This document shows, in pieces, positions 1-6,948 of a stretch of DNA of 8,348 nucleotides (within the stretch, counting starts at the first letter, position 1; each line of letters opens with the position of its first letter). The translations under genes were made by a program, and so were the position numbers. Origin of the DNA: Pontiella desulfatans (GTDB lineage: Bacteria; Verrucomicrobiota; Kiritimatiellia; Kiritimatiellales; Pontiellaceae). The notes under the pieces are model-generated. The model saw nothing but the letters and a program-made list of their open reading frames with translations. It searched no databases and had not been told where the DNA came from. The stretch covers positions 1 through 8,348 of the forward strand of contig JARFRL010000015.1 of the NCBI GenBank assembly GCA_029287275.1, read 5' to 3'.

Positions 1-1428
1 CTCGAGTTGCTCGCGGTAGTTGTTGTTCACCTCGTACCGATGGCGATGCCGCTCGGAAACTTTTTTCGAGCCGTACGCCTCGAACGCTTTGGTGCCTTCC
101 TTCACGTCGCACGGGCACGCGCCGAGGCGCATGGTTCCCCCCTTTTCGACGACGTCGGTCTGCTCTTCCATCAGGCAGACGACCGGATGCTCGGCTTTCA
201 CGCCGCGCTCCTCGTCGAACTCGGTGGTGTGCGCGCCGGCGAGGCCGCAGACGTTGCGGGCGAACTCGATCACGGCGCATTGCAGGCCGAGGCAGATTCC
301 AAGGAACGGAATGTTGTTTTCGCGGGCGTATTGGGCGGCGATGATTTTACCTTCCATGCCGCGGGAGCCGAAACCGCCGGGGATCAAAACGCCGTCAACC
401 GTGTCGAGAATCGACGGATCGTCTTCGATGTCCTCGGCCGCGACCTTGACCGCGTCGACTTTATAACCCGCGGCGTACCCGCCGTGGAAAAGCGCTTCGT
501 AGATCGATTTGTAGGCGTCTTGCAGCTCGGAATATTTTCCAACCACGCCGATCCGCACTTTGCCTTTCGGGTGCTTGATGGTGTCGATCAGCTTTTCCCA
601 ATCGGAGAGCGGCTTGGACGGTTTGGCGATTCGGAAGCGGTTCAGGATGATTTCATCCAAACCGGCGCGGGAAAGCACCAGCGGGATTTCGTAGATGGAG
701 GTTTCGACGTCTTTCTCGACGATCACGCAGTCCTTGGACACGTTGCAGAAAAGCGAAAGCTTATCGAGGTGCTCGCGTTCGAGATCCACCTCGGTGCGAC
801 AGACGAGCACGTCGGGCATGATGCCGATTTCGCGCAGTTTCGCGACGCTCTGCTGGGTGGGCTTGGTCTTGACCTCTTTGGCCGCCGCGATGAACGGAAC
901 GTAGGTCAGATGGATGAACATGGAGTTGTCCCGGCCAACTTCGAGCGCGAGCTGACGAATCGCCTCCAGAAAGATCAACCCCTCGATGTCCCCCACGGTT
1001 CCGCCGAGTTCGACCAGAATCACGTCGGGCTTTTCGGCTTCCAAGTCGCGAACGCGCGATTTGATCTCGTTGGAGATGTGCGGAATCATTTGGATCGTGC
1101 CGCCCAGATAATCCCCGCGGCGCTCTTTGTGGAGCACGTTCCAATAAACGCTGCCCGCGGTGATGTTGCTTTTCTGCGAGGTCGGTTGTCCCGTGTAGCG
1201 CTCGTAATGGCCCAAGTCGAGGTCGGTTTCCGCTCCGTCGTCGGTGACGTAGACCTCGCCGTGCTGATACGGACTCATCGTGCCCGGGTCCACGTTTAGA
1301 TACGGATCCATCTTGAGCATGCGAATCGTGAGACCGCGATTGATCAGCAATCGACCGACGGACGCCGCGGTGATGCCTTTGCCCAGAGATGAAACCACGC
1401 CGCCGGTAATAAAGAGGTATTTCGCCAT
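1..1428 (-). CDS. pyrG: CTP synthase (glutamine-hydrolysing), C-terminus cut by window edge
   Basis: Makes CTP from UTP, ATP and glutamine, the last step of de novo pyrimidine nucleotide synthesis, in the cytoplasm. The window holds 476 codons of a protein usually about 535-550 residues long; there is no stop because the gene runs off base 1. The translation begins MAKYLFITGGVVSSLGKG, the family's N-terminal ATP-binding loop. DPYLNVDPGTMSPYQHGE and ETDLDLGHYER follow, with Mg/ATP-site Asp71. E140 lies in VELGGTVGDIEG and the UTP loop KTKPTQQS starts at K187. The glutaminase domain has the nucleophile Cys379 in GICLGLQ. These positions match the E. coli enzyme numbering as I remember it, so no internal indel is apparent. 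The His/Glu partners of the glutaminase triad (about 515/517) would lie outside the window. The ATG at 1428 is fixed by the conserved N-terminus; a weak GGGAAG (1435-1440) lies 6 nt upstream. Confidence 0.98.
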   Translation of the reverse strand, partial: MAKYLFITGGVVSSLGKGITAASVGRLLINRGLTIRMLKMDPYLNVDPGTMSPYQHGEVYVTDDGAETDLDLGHYERYTGQPTSQKSNITAGSVYWNVLHKERRGDYLGGTIQMIPHISNEIKSRVRDLEAEKPDVILVELGGTVGDIEGLIFLEAIRQLALEVGRDNSMFIHLTYVPFIAAAKEVKTKPTQQSVAKLREIGIMPDVLVCRTEVDLEREHLDKLSLFCNVSKDCVIVEKDVETSIYEIPLVLSRAGLDEIILNRFRIAKPSKPLSDWEKLIDTIKHPKGKVRIGVVGKYSELQDAYKSIYEALFHGGYAAGYKVDAVKVAAEDIEDDPSILDTVDGVLIPGGFGSRGMEGKIIAAQYARENNIPFLGICLGLQCAVIEFARNVCGLAGAHTTEFDEERGVKAEHPVVCLMEEQTDVVEKGGTMRLGACPCDVKEGTKAFEAYGSKKVSERHRHRYEVNNNYREQLE

Positions 1429-1472
1429 TAATTTCTTCCCATACTAAGTGTGCTAAATCGTTCAAAAAACAT
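1428..1472 (-). CDS. Possible 14-residue leader peptide upstream of pyrG
   Basis: A small reading frame, MFFERFSTLSMGRN, begins at ATG 1472-1470. It ends in TAA 1430-1428, and the last A of this stop is the first base of the pyrG ATG (TAATG), the geometry of translational coupling. A second in-frame ATG lies at 1442-1440. A good Shine-Dalgarno-like AAAGGAG lies at 1494-1488, but it is 15 nt from the ATG, which is too far for efficient initiation, and it sits in a small inverted repeat. The frame starts with a run of U residues (ATG TTT TTT). Pyrimidine genes in other bacteria use U-rich leaders for nucleotide-sensing control, but no terminator hairpin is visible here. It may be chance; conservation is untested. 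Confidence 0.2.
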   Translation of the reverse strand: MFFERFSTLSMGRN

Positions 1473-1475
1473 GGA

Positions 1476-1494
1476 AAAGGACCGTATCTCCTTT
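1476..1494. repeat. Inverted repeat AAAGGA/TCCTTT in pyrG 5' leader
   Basis: AAAGGA (1476-1481) and TCCTTT (1489-1494) are perfect 6-bp arms around a 7-nt loop. In a pyrG transcript the hairpin would hide the purine-rich AAAGGAG that could otherwise act as a ribosome site for the leader ORF. The stem is short and only half GC, so stability is modest, and no U-run follows as expected of a terminator. A regulatory role is a guess. Confidence 0.25.
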
Positions 1495-1520
1495 GCCCAA
1501 CCCGCCCCAAGCTTAAAATC

Positions 1521-1539
1521 CAATTATCGGGAATAATTG
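1521..1539. promoter_or_regulatory. AT-rich palindrome between divergent pyrG and autotransporter genes, possible operator
   Basis: CAATTAT (1521-1527) and ATAATTG (1533-1539) are perfect 7-bp inverted arms around CGGGA. The element lies about 93 bp upstream of the pyrG start and 129 bp upstream of the autotransporter start, in the only AT-rich patch of the region. Read on the minus strand it contains GATAAT, a 5/6 match to a -10 hexamer, but I see no convincing -35 at 16-18 bp. The symmetry fits a dimeric regulator site or overlapping divergent -10 elements; which one cannot be settled from sequence. Confidence 0.3.
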
Positions 1540-1668
1540 AAATTCCACCGCGCCGAGGCGTCCGACGAAACTCGGTTATCTTGATTGTCTTCACAACAGT
1601 CAAAGACTAGATTAATCGCTCTTTTCTCGGCGAAAAAGGCCGACACGGAACCAAAGGATGGGATTTGC

Positions 1669-1749
1669 ATGAAAATATCGACTCAACTCCGCGCGGCAAC
1701 GCTTTATTCAATCTTGGCCCTCGCGCTCGCCGCGATGACCTCCAACGCT
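1669..1749 (+). other. Signal peptide of the autotransporter (residues 1-27)
   Basis: A basic n-region (MKISTQLR) is followed by a hydrophobic core rich in Ala and Leu (residues 9-23). A polar c-region ends Ser-Asn-Ala, with predicted cleavage before Gln28-Asp29. This is a standard Sec/signal-peptidase I type. It lacks a lipobox Cys and the long N-terminal extension found in some autotransporters. Confidence 0.85.
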
Positions 1750-4700
1750 CAGGACCTGATCTTCAACGCGCCAACGGGCTCCACCACCACCGTCACCAGC
1801 TCCACCAACGCGGCGCGTCTGTTCGTCGGCGTCGACGAGCCCGACAACCAGCTATTCGTTGAGAGCGGCGGTCGAATCAATCTTTCCCTGCTCGCGGAAG
1901 TGGGCCAGCAATCCTCCGCCACCAACAGCCTGCTATCCGTCCAAAACGGCGGCCAGCTCGTGATCGGCGCGGCCGACGTCGCCAACCTTCCGGCCAGCGG
2001 CATACTCGTCGGCGACGCCAGTGGCGTGGGCGAGCTTAAGGTCGACTACGACTCCAAAATCATCACCGACGATCTCTATCTCGGCGCGGGCTCCAACGAA
2101 ACCGGGAAAATCACGGCTCAAAACGGTGGAGCCATCGAAGTCAACGGCGACGTGGTCGTCGGCGCGGTCGACAACGCGAACAACCTGCTCTCCGTGAAAA
2201 ACGGCGGGGAACTGATGATCAACGGAGCGGCCAACCTGGAGATCAACAATGATCCCGCGGCCACGGAAAACCTCAATGAAGTCAACATCGGCTCGGGCGG
2301 CTCGCTCCTCGTCAAGGGCGACGTCAACGCGTCGGACCTGATCGCGAAAGACGGGCTGACCTTCGAATCCGGCGCCACGCTCGGCGTTGGCGGCGAGCTC
2401 ACGACGGTTGACAACGCGATCAACAACGGCATGAACCTCCTGCTCGACGACGCGCTCTCCACCAACCACTCCGCGCGCTGGACCGCGGCGTCCATCGACG
2501 TCGGCTCCGACACCGCCAACAACACGCTGAGCCTCGAAAACGGCGCGCAAGCGACGTCTACTGGATTCGTTTACGTCGGCAAAGACGGCGCGGCGACGGA
2601 CAACGAAATCGCGATCTCGGGGTCCAACTCCACCTTCACCGCTCAAAACAAGGTGTTCATCGGCGCCAACGGGTCGCGGAACAAACTCAAAGCGCTCGAC
2701 GGCGCGAAGATCTTCGTGAGCGAAGACATGAAAATCGGCTCGTCGTCTTCGGCCAGTCAAAACAGCGTGACCGTCAGCGGAACGAACAGCGCGTTGAACG
2801 CGGGCTCGGACCTGTTCGTTGGAGCCGGCGGCGCGAACAACACCATGACCGTGTCGGACGCCGCGGTCGTCACGGTCGATGGCCTCGTCCACGTGGGTCA
2901 GAAAGGCCGCGACAACAAACTCACCATCGACCACGCGACGATGACCGCCACCTCGGGACTGATCGTTGGAGCGGAAGGCGACAGCAACGACTTCATCGTC
3001 CGCGGAACCAACGCCCTGCTTACCGCGTCCTTCCTCACCATCGGCGACCAGGGCGACTCCAACAACCTGAAGCTGAGCGCGGGAGGAGCGATCGAGGTCG
3101 ACAACGATCTCAACATCGGCGCGAACGGGAAGAGCAACTTCATTCAACTCAACGACAGTAATTCCGTCCTGCGCGTTGGTGGCGACGTCGTCGTTGGTGA
3201 ACAAGGCGACAGCAACTATATCAAGATCAACGGCGGCGTCCTTGCCGCGGAAGGCGATGTTTATCTTGGAACCACGGGCAACGCCTCCGAGAAAAACTCG
3301 ATTCAAATCAGCGGTTCGGAAGCCCGCGTCGAAGTCGCCGATCAGCTGTTTATCGGTTCGGACGTCAGCTCCAACAACTTCGTGACGATCAACAACGGCG
3401 GCACGCTGGCCGTCGCCGCGCAGACCGACATCGTGTTCGGAGCCGCGACCAACAACACGCTCACGGTTTCGAATCAAGGCGTCATTGAGACCGCGGACTG
3501 GGATATGTCGTTCGTCCACTCCAACCTCACGCTCGGAACCGGAGCGACTTTGGACCTCAGCGGCGTGTTCTCCGGAACCAACGCGCTGGATGGCGGACTC
3601 AACCTGATTCTTGATGGCGCGGGAGCGTCCTGGAGCTCTACGGGAACCAACGACCTGCACATTGGCCGCGTTTCTTCCGACAACTCGCTCACCCTCACGA
3701 ACGGTGCGAGCGCGACCGCCGCCAACAACCTTCTCATTGGCTTCAACGATACCGAGGGCAATCAAGTGACGCTCGCGGGAACCGGCTCCGCGTTGGACGT
3801 TGGCAACGACCTTTTCGTCGGGGTTGAGATCGACCGAAACACCACGGCGCTCGCCGACAACACCCTCAGCGTCATCGAGGGCGCCAGCGTCTCCGTCGGC
3901 AACAACGCGTACGTCTATCGCGGCGCCACCCTTAAAATCGACTCGCGCTCCCGGATCGCGGTCGGCGGCGACTACGAACAGGACGCGTACTCCACCTTGG
4001 AAATCGGCGTCAGCAGCAATCAGGTTCAACCGAACCTCACTGTTGGTGGAACCGCGGCGTTCGAGAGCACGAACACCAACCAATACTCCATCATCAGCGT
4101 TTTCAGCGAGGGTGTTGGCGAGTCGAACGAAATCGCGATCGTTCGGGCCAAAGAAATCACGCTCGATGGAAACAAAGCGACGGGCGGCTCCATCGAGAGC
4201 AACATCGCGTCGAACTCCTTGCTCGGCTTCACGGTCACCCTCACCAACGACCTTAGCAACTATTACATCGTACTCAGCGACTTCTTGGAACGAAGCATCG
4301 GCGAGGCGGGCGGACTGGATGGCCAGTTGCTGGACGTCGCGAACGAAATCGACTTTTTGGCCGAATCCGGCGACTCCAACGCGGTCACGCAACTAAGGAT
4401 CATCGAGGGCCTGCAGCCGGAACAAATCGAGCCGGTCATGGACGCGTATTACGGGGAAAAACAAAGCTCTATTCCCGCGAACAACATCATCAACCTCGGC
4501 ATCCAGAACGTCGCGGAACAACTCACGTTGCGCGCCGACAACACCCGCGAGCGCAACGTTGGCGCTTCGGCGGCCCCCGCGGGCGCGGCCGGGCCGCACG
4601 AAGCCGGGCAGGAACTCCAAGCTTGGTTCAGCGCGTACGGAAACAAAGGTAAAAAGAGCGCCGCCGATGGGTTCAGCGCCTACGACGCCAACCAGAGCGG

Positions 4701-5418
4701 ATTCATGATCGGCGCCGACATGGCGGTCGCTCAAAACATTCTCGTCGGCGTCGCGGGCGGTTCCGGCAGCGCTAGCGCCGACAAAGGCGCCGGCGCCAAT
4801 ACCGACACGCGCACCACGTACGGAGCGATCTACTCGTCCATCGGCACCCAAACGTGGTTCGCGGACGCGAGCCTCATCTACGGCGGAAGCTCGGTGAAAT
4901 CCACGTTTGGAACCACGTTCGACACCAAAGCGGACTATGACGCGCGAAACATGGCGCTCTATCTGGGTGGCGGAAAAGAGATCGCGGGGAAATACCTGAT
5001 CCTCACGCCGCGGGCGTCCCTCCTCGGAAACTACTACGCGCAGTTCAGCTACGAGGAAGAATCCTCCTCGGTCGGGCGCAAGGTATACAGCTTCAACCAG
5101 TTTTATCTACAAAGCACGCTGGGCGCGAGCATGGCCATGTACACGGAAGTCGGAAGCGTGATCCTCAAGCCCGAGTTCCGCGCCTTCTGGTTGCATGAAT
5201 GGAACGCGAAGAATGAGGACCTCGACTACCGGCTGATCGGTGGATCGAACCAATACACCATGCAAATGCAGGCTCCGGAAAAGGACATTCTCAAACTGGG
5301 AATCGGAACCGCGGCGAAACTGGGAGAATACCTCGAGTTGCGCGCGGACCTCGACGCGCGGCTTGGCAAGGACTACCGCGACTACACGCTGCTTGGATCG
5401 CTCCGATACCAGTTCTAA
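1669..5418 (+). CDS. Large autotransporter (type V secretion) with beta-solenoid repeat passenger
   Basis: A 1249-residue surface or secreted protein predicted to move its own passenger through the outer membrane. Residues 1-27 are a signal peptide ending SNA. Residues about 51-790 form about 20 units of 24-30 residues, each opening with a hydrophobic-x-[VIL]-G strand (LFVG, VYVG, LTIG) and an Asn-turn, as expected of a beta-solenoid. Residues about 870-960 are helical and lead into the barrel. Residues 965-981 are an Ala/Gly/Pro hinge. Residues about 982-1249 are an autotransporter beta-barrel of alternating aromatic strands ending RYQF, with the terminal Phe used by the BAM machinery. The mature protein has no Cys. 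I see no protease, esterase or other enzyme domain, so an adhesin or structural surface role is the likeliest inference; the ligand is unknown. The ATG at 1669 is chosen for its signal peptide and AAAGGA 10 nt upstream; an upstream in-frame TTG (1585) would bury the signal peptide. Confidence 0.93.
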   Translation: MKISTQLRAATLYSILALALAAMTSNAQDLIFNAPTGSTTTVTSSTNAARLFVGVDEPDNQLFVESGGRINLSLLAEVGQQSSATNSLLSVQNGGQLVIGAADVANLPASGILVGDASGVGELKVDYDSKIITDDLYLGAGSNETGKITAQNGGAIEVNGDVVVGAVDNANNLLSVKNGGELMINGAANLEINNDPAATENLNEVNIGSGGSLLVKGDVNASDLIAKDGLTFESGATLGVGGELTTVDNAINNGMNLLLDDALSTNHSARWTAASIDVGSDTANNTLSLENGAQATSTGFVYVGKDGAATDNEIAISGSNSTFTAQNKVFIGANGSRNKLKALDGAKIFVSEDMKIGSSSSASQNSVTVSGTNSALNAGSDLFVGAGGANNTMTVSDAAVVTVDGLVHVGQKGRDNKLTIDHATMTATSGLIVGAEGDSNDFIVRGTNALLTASFLTIGDQGDSNNLKLSAGGAIEVDNDLNIGANGKSNFIQLNDSNSVLRVGGDVVVGEQGDSNYIKINGGVLAAEGDVYLGTTGNASEKNSIQISGSEARVEVADQLFIGSDVSSNNFVTINNGGTLAVAAQTDIVFGAATNNTLTVSNQGVIETADWDMSFVHSNLTLGTGATLDLSGVFSGTNALDGGLNLILDGAGASWSSTGTNDLHIGRVSSDNSLTLTNGASATAANNLLIGFNDTEGNQVTLAGTGSALDVGNDLFVGVEIDRNTTALADNTLSVIEGASVSVGNNAYVYRGATLKIDSRSRIAVGGDYEQDAYSTLEIGVSSNQVQPNLTVGGTAAFESTNTNQYSIISVFSEGVGESNEIAIVRAKEITLDGNKATGGSIESNIASNSLLGFTVTLTNDLSNYYIVLSDFLERSIGEAGGLDGQLLDVANEIDFLAESGDSNAVTQLRIIEGLQPEQIEPVMDAYYGEKQSSIPANNIINLGIQNVAEQLTLRADNTRERNVGASAAPAGAAGPHEAGQELQAWFSAYGNKGKKSAADGFSAYDANQSGFMIGADMAVAQNILVGVAGGSGSASADKGAGANTDTRTTYGAIYSSIGTQTWFADASLIYGGSSVKSTFGTTFDTKADYDARNMALYLGGGKEIAGKYLILTPRASLLGNYYAQFSYEEESSSVGRKVYSFNQFYLQSTLGASMAMYTEVGSVILKPEFRAFWLHEWNAKNEDLDYRLIGGSNQYTMQMQAPEKDILKLGIGTAAKLGEYLELRADLDARLGKDYRDYTLLGSLRYQF
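2494..3504 (+). repeat. Core block of 13 passenger repeats, about 26 residues each (residues 276-612)
   Basis: Thirteen successive units begin IDVG, VYVG, VFIG, MKIG, LFVG, VHVG, LIVG, LTIG, LNIG, VVVG, VYLG, LFIG and IVFG. Each continues with a turn, an invariant Asn two residues before a hydrophobic residue (for example GDSNNL, GRDNKL, SRNKL), then a second strand. Second halves tend to alternate between a Ser/Thr-rich type (SGSNSTF, SGTNSAL, RGTNALL) and a Gly/Ala type (DGAKIFV, AGGAIEV, NGGTLAV), so the larger period is probably about 52 residues. From memory this resembles the T5SS/PEP-CTERM-associated repeat family; a profile search would decide. DNA copies are diverged; the longest match I noted is GGCGACAGCAAC at 2977-2988 and 3205-3216. 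More degenerate units flank the block on both sides. Confidence 0.8.
4612..5415 (+). other. Autotransporter beta-barrel translocator domain (residues about 982-1249)
   Basis: About 268 residues, the usual length for a 12-strand autotransporter barrel. The domain opens with ELQAWFSAYGNKG, the typical first strand (W-x-x-x-G). FMIGADMAV, LVGVAGGSGSA, WFADASLIYG, ILTPRASLLGNY, VILKPEFRAFWLHEW and LELRADLDARLGKDY follow, with Gly/aromatic-alternating strands. The last strand is YTLLGSLRYQF. The highly polar stretches between them are periplasmic turns or outer loops. Confidence 0.9.
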
Positions 5419-5441
5419 GACGTCCAACAGCTGGAGACATG

Positions 5442-5470
5442 AAAGGAATCGCCGCGGCGGTTCCTTTTTT
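5442..5470 (+). terminator. Intrinsic terminator after the autotransporter gene
   Basis: AAAGGAATCGC (5442-5452) pairs with GCGGTTCCTTT (5457-5467) in an 11-bp stem with one G-U pair and a CGCG loop. The 3' arm runs directly into six T residues (5465-5470). It starts 23 nt after the autotransporter stop. It also lies 4 nt past the stop of the convergent FAH-family gene, so it may stop both transcripts, although the minus-strand T-run (CCTTTC) is short. Confidence 0.9.
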
Positions 5471-5474
5471 CGCG

Positions 5475-6320
5475 TCAAACAACTTCGGAGCGTTGCGCCC
5501 CCAGCCCTTCGACGCCGATCTCGATCACGTCGCCCTCGCGCATGAGCACGGACGGATCGCGCGCCGACCCGATGCCGCTTGGCGTGCCGGTTGAGATGAC
5601 GTCGCCCGGAAACAGCGTCATGCCGAGCGAAACGTATTCAATCAAAAACGGAACATCGAACATCATGTCCGCGGAGTTCGCGTTCTGAAGCTCGACGCCG
5701 TTATGTTTTCCCCATACGCGTAGATTGTCCGGCGCCACCTCGTCCGGCGTGACCAGAAACGGGCCCATGGGGCAAAACGTGTCGAATCCTTTGCCGCGGA
5801 ACCATTGCCCGTTCGCTTTTTGAACCACCCGCTCCGTCACGTCGTTGAGCGCCATGTAGCCCGCGACATGATCCAGCGCGTCCTCTCGACGAACCTTCGA
5901 GGCGGTCTTACCGATCACCACCGCCAACTCCGCCTCGCCATCGACCACCTCGGCCTCATCCGGAAGGACGATCGGATCGAACGGGCCGTTGATCGCGGAC
6001 GTCGCTTTTGAAAAAAGAATCGGCTCGCTCGGAACGGCGTGACCGAACTCCTTGGCGTGATCGGCGTAATTCGCGCCAACGCAGATGATTTTCGAGGGGC
6101 GCGCGATCGGCGGACCCAGGCGAACCCCGGCCGCGTCGACGAACTTCGCGATTGGATCCTCCAGCAGAAGCTTCATTTGCTCCAACCCATGGTTCGCGAA
6201 AAAGAACTCGTTGTAGTCCTCGATATGAAACGCCAAGGCGCGAACATCCAGAATCCGTCCGTCGCCCATCCATATTCCCGGCCGCTCTTTTCCCTTTTCT
6301 CCGAATCGCACCAACTTCAT
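5475..6320 (-). CDS. Fumarylacetoacetate hydrolase (FAH) family protein, sugar-acid diketo hydrolase-like
   Basis: A 281-residue cytosolic enzyme of the FAH superfamily (divalent-metal hydrolases, isomerases or decarboxylases of diketo or 2-oxo acids). A short N-terminal domain starts MKLVRFGEKGKERPG, as in the subgroup often labelled ureidoglycolate lyase or 2,4-diketo-3-deoxy-L-fuconate/rhamnonate hydrolase. The catalytic domain shows CVGANYADHAKEFG (His88/Glu91), metal ligands Glu129 and Glu131 in DGEAELAVVIGK, Asp160 in ALNDVTERVVQ, then GKGFDTF with Lys177 and GDVISTGTPSGIG (239-251). All expected metal and catalytic residues are present, so it should be active. The substrate cannot be read from sequence, and no sugar-acid catabolic genes adjoin. 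The start is set by AGGAGG (6330-6325), 4 nt upstream; a longer frame would run into the divergent SRAP gene. Confidence 0.92.
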   Translation of the reverse strand: MKLVRFGEKGKERPGIWMGDGRILDVRALAFHIEDYNEFFFANHGLEQMKLLLEDPIAKFVDAAGVRLGPPIARPSKIICVGANYADHAKEFGHAVPSEPILFSKATSAINGPFDPIVLPDEAEVVDGEAELAVVIGKTASKVRREDALDHVAGYMALNDVTERVVQKANGQWFRGKGFDTFCPMGPFLVTPDEVAPDNLRVWGKHNGVELQNANSADMMFDVPFLIEYVSLGMTLFPGDVISTGTPSGIGSARDPSVLMREGDVIEIGVEGLGAQRSEVV

Positions 6321-6351
6321 AATGCCTCCTAAATCAAGGAGCCAACGTAGA
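6321..6351. promoter_or_regulatory. 31-bp divergent gap holding both Shine-Dalgarno sequences
   Basis: Only 31 bp separate the FAH-family start (6320) from the SRAP start (6352). AGGAGG for the minus gene occupies 6330-6325 and AAGGAG for the plus gene occupies 6336-6341. There is no room for promoters, so each must lie inside the other gene's coding region. A -10-like CATAAT (6318-6323) overlaps the FAH start codon and could serve SRAP, but its -35 (TTTTCT, 6295-6300) is poor. No LexA-type SOS box is visible. Confidence 0.6.
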
Positions 6352-6948
6352 ATGTGCGGCCGATTCACACAAACCAAATCCCGCGAGGAAGTGCTCGAGC
6401 AACTTGGGAAAATCGAGTTGCCACCATTGTTTCACGGGCGCTACAACGTCGCGCCGACGCAAAGCGTCGCGGTCATCCATCAAAACTCGGCGAAGCGCGC
6501 CATGGAATCCATCTGGGGTTTCTCCAATCCGCGTTCCGGCGCCCCCGTCATCAACGCCCGCTCGGAAACGCTGACCGAACGCCCCATGTTCAAGGATCTG
6601 CTCGCGGCGAACCGATGCCTGGTTCCCGCGGACGGCTTTTATGAATGGAAAGGCCGACAGCCCTACTATTTCCAGACCTTGAACGCGGAGCTTTTCGCGT
6701 TCGCCGGGCTTTGGCGCGACGGGCGCTGCGTGATCATCACGCGCGCCGCCGATGAAAACATGCGCGGCCTACACGATCGCATGCCGGTCATCCTGCGTCG
6801 CGCGGATTGGAACAAGTGGATGGAGAGGTTCCAACTTTTGGAACCTCCGACTCTTACGGCGCGGCCGGTTTCAACCCGGGTCAACAAGGTCGCGAACGAC
6901 GACCCAACCTGCCTGGATTCCGGCGAAACTCAAAGCGAGCTGTTCTAG
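6352..6948 (+). CDS. yedK: SRAP-domain abasic-site protein (YedK/HMCES family)
   Basis: A 198-residue protein of the SOS response-associated peptidase family, which crosslinks to abasic sites in single-stranded DNA and shields them during replication. Removal of Met1 exposes Cys2, the residue that forms the thiazolidine link and releases the initiator Met. The N-terminus MCGRFTQT therefore fixes the start; a frame beginning 10 codons earlier would hide Cys2. Other signatures are YNVAPTQ (31-37), INARSET (67-73, Asn68), DGFYEWK (94-100, Glu98), LHDRMPVIL (140-148, His141) and PVSTRVNKVANDD near the C-terminus. All known active-site residues are present. It is somewhat shorter than E. coli YedK (about 222) through trimmed loops. 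AAGGAG lies 10 nt upstream. aroQ follows 123 bp downstream on the same strand; I see no terminator between them. Confidence 0.95.
   Translation: MCGRFTQTKSREEVLEQLGKIELPPLFHGRYNVAPTQSVAVIHQNSAKRAMESIWGFSNPRSGAPVINARSETLTERPMFKDLLAANRCLVPADGFYEWKGRQPYYFQTLNAELFAFAGLWRDGRCVIITRAADENMRGLHDRMPVILRRADWNKWMERFQLLEPPTLTARPVSTRVNKVANDDPTCLDSGETQSELF

Noticed and set aside
7..1299. A 430-codon open frame on the plus strand opposite pyrG
   Set aside because: The minus strand encodes an unmistakable CTP synthase across the same bases; the plus frame is a codon-bias shadow without family features.
1590..1616. Promoter for the autotransporter, TTCACA (1590-1595) with ATTAAT (1611-1616)
   Set aside because: The -35 matches 5/6 but spacing is 15 bp and the -10 matches only 4/6; too weak to call.
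1585..1668. N-terminal extension of the autotransporter from a TTG at 1585
   Set aside because: It would put 28 polar residues before a standard signal peptide. The ATG at 1669 has a Shine-Dalgarno sequence and a perfect n-region.
2977..3216. GDSN motifs in the passenger as a possible GDSL-type esterase signature
   Set aside because: The motif recurs three times as part of the repeat turn and is not followed by Leu or by the other blocks of that esterase family.
2494..3504. CRISPR or DNA tandem array in the repetitive region
   Set aside because: The repetition is at protein level with diverged DNA and lies inside one open coding frame; there are no constant direct repeats with spacers.
1933..4392. 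An 819-codon open frame on the minus strand, antisense to the autotransporter passenger
   Set aside because: It is antisense to a frame with a clear signal peptide, repeats and barrel. Its openness comes from the near absence of TTA, CTA and TCA codons in the passenger. Its own translation is Arg/Val/Asp-rich with no recognisable motif.
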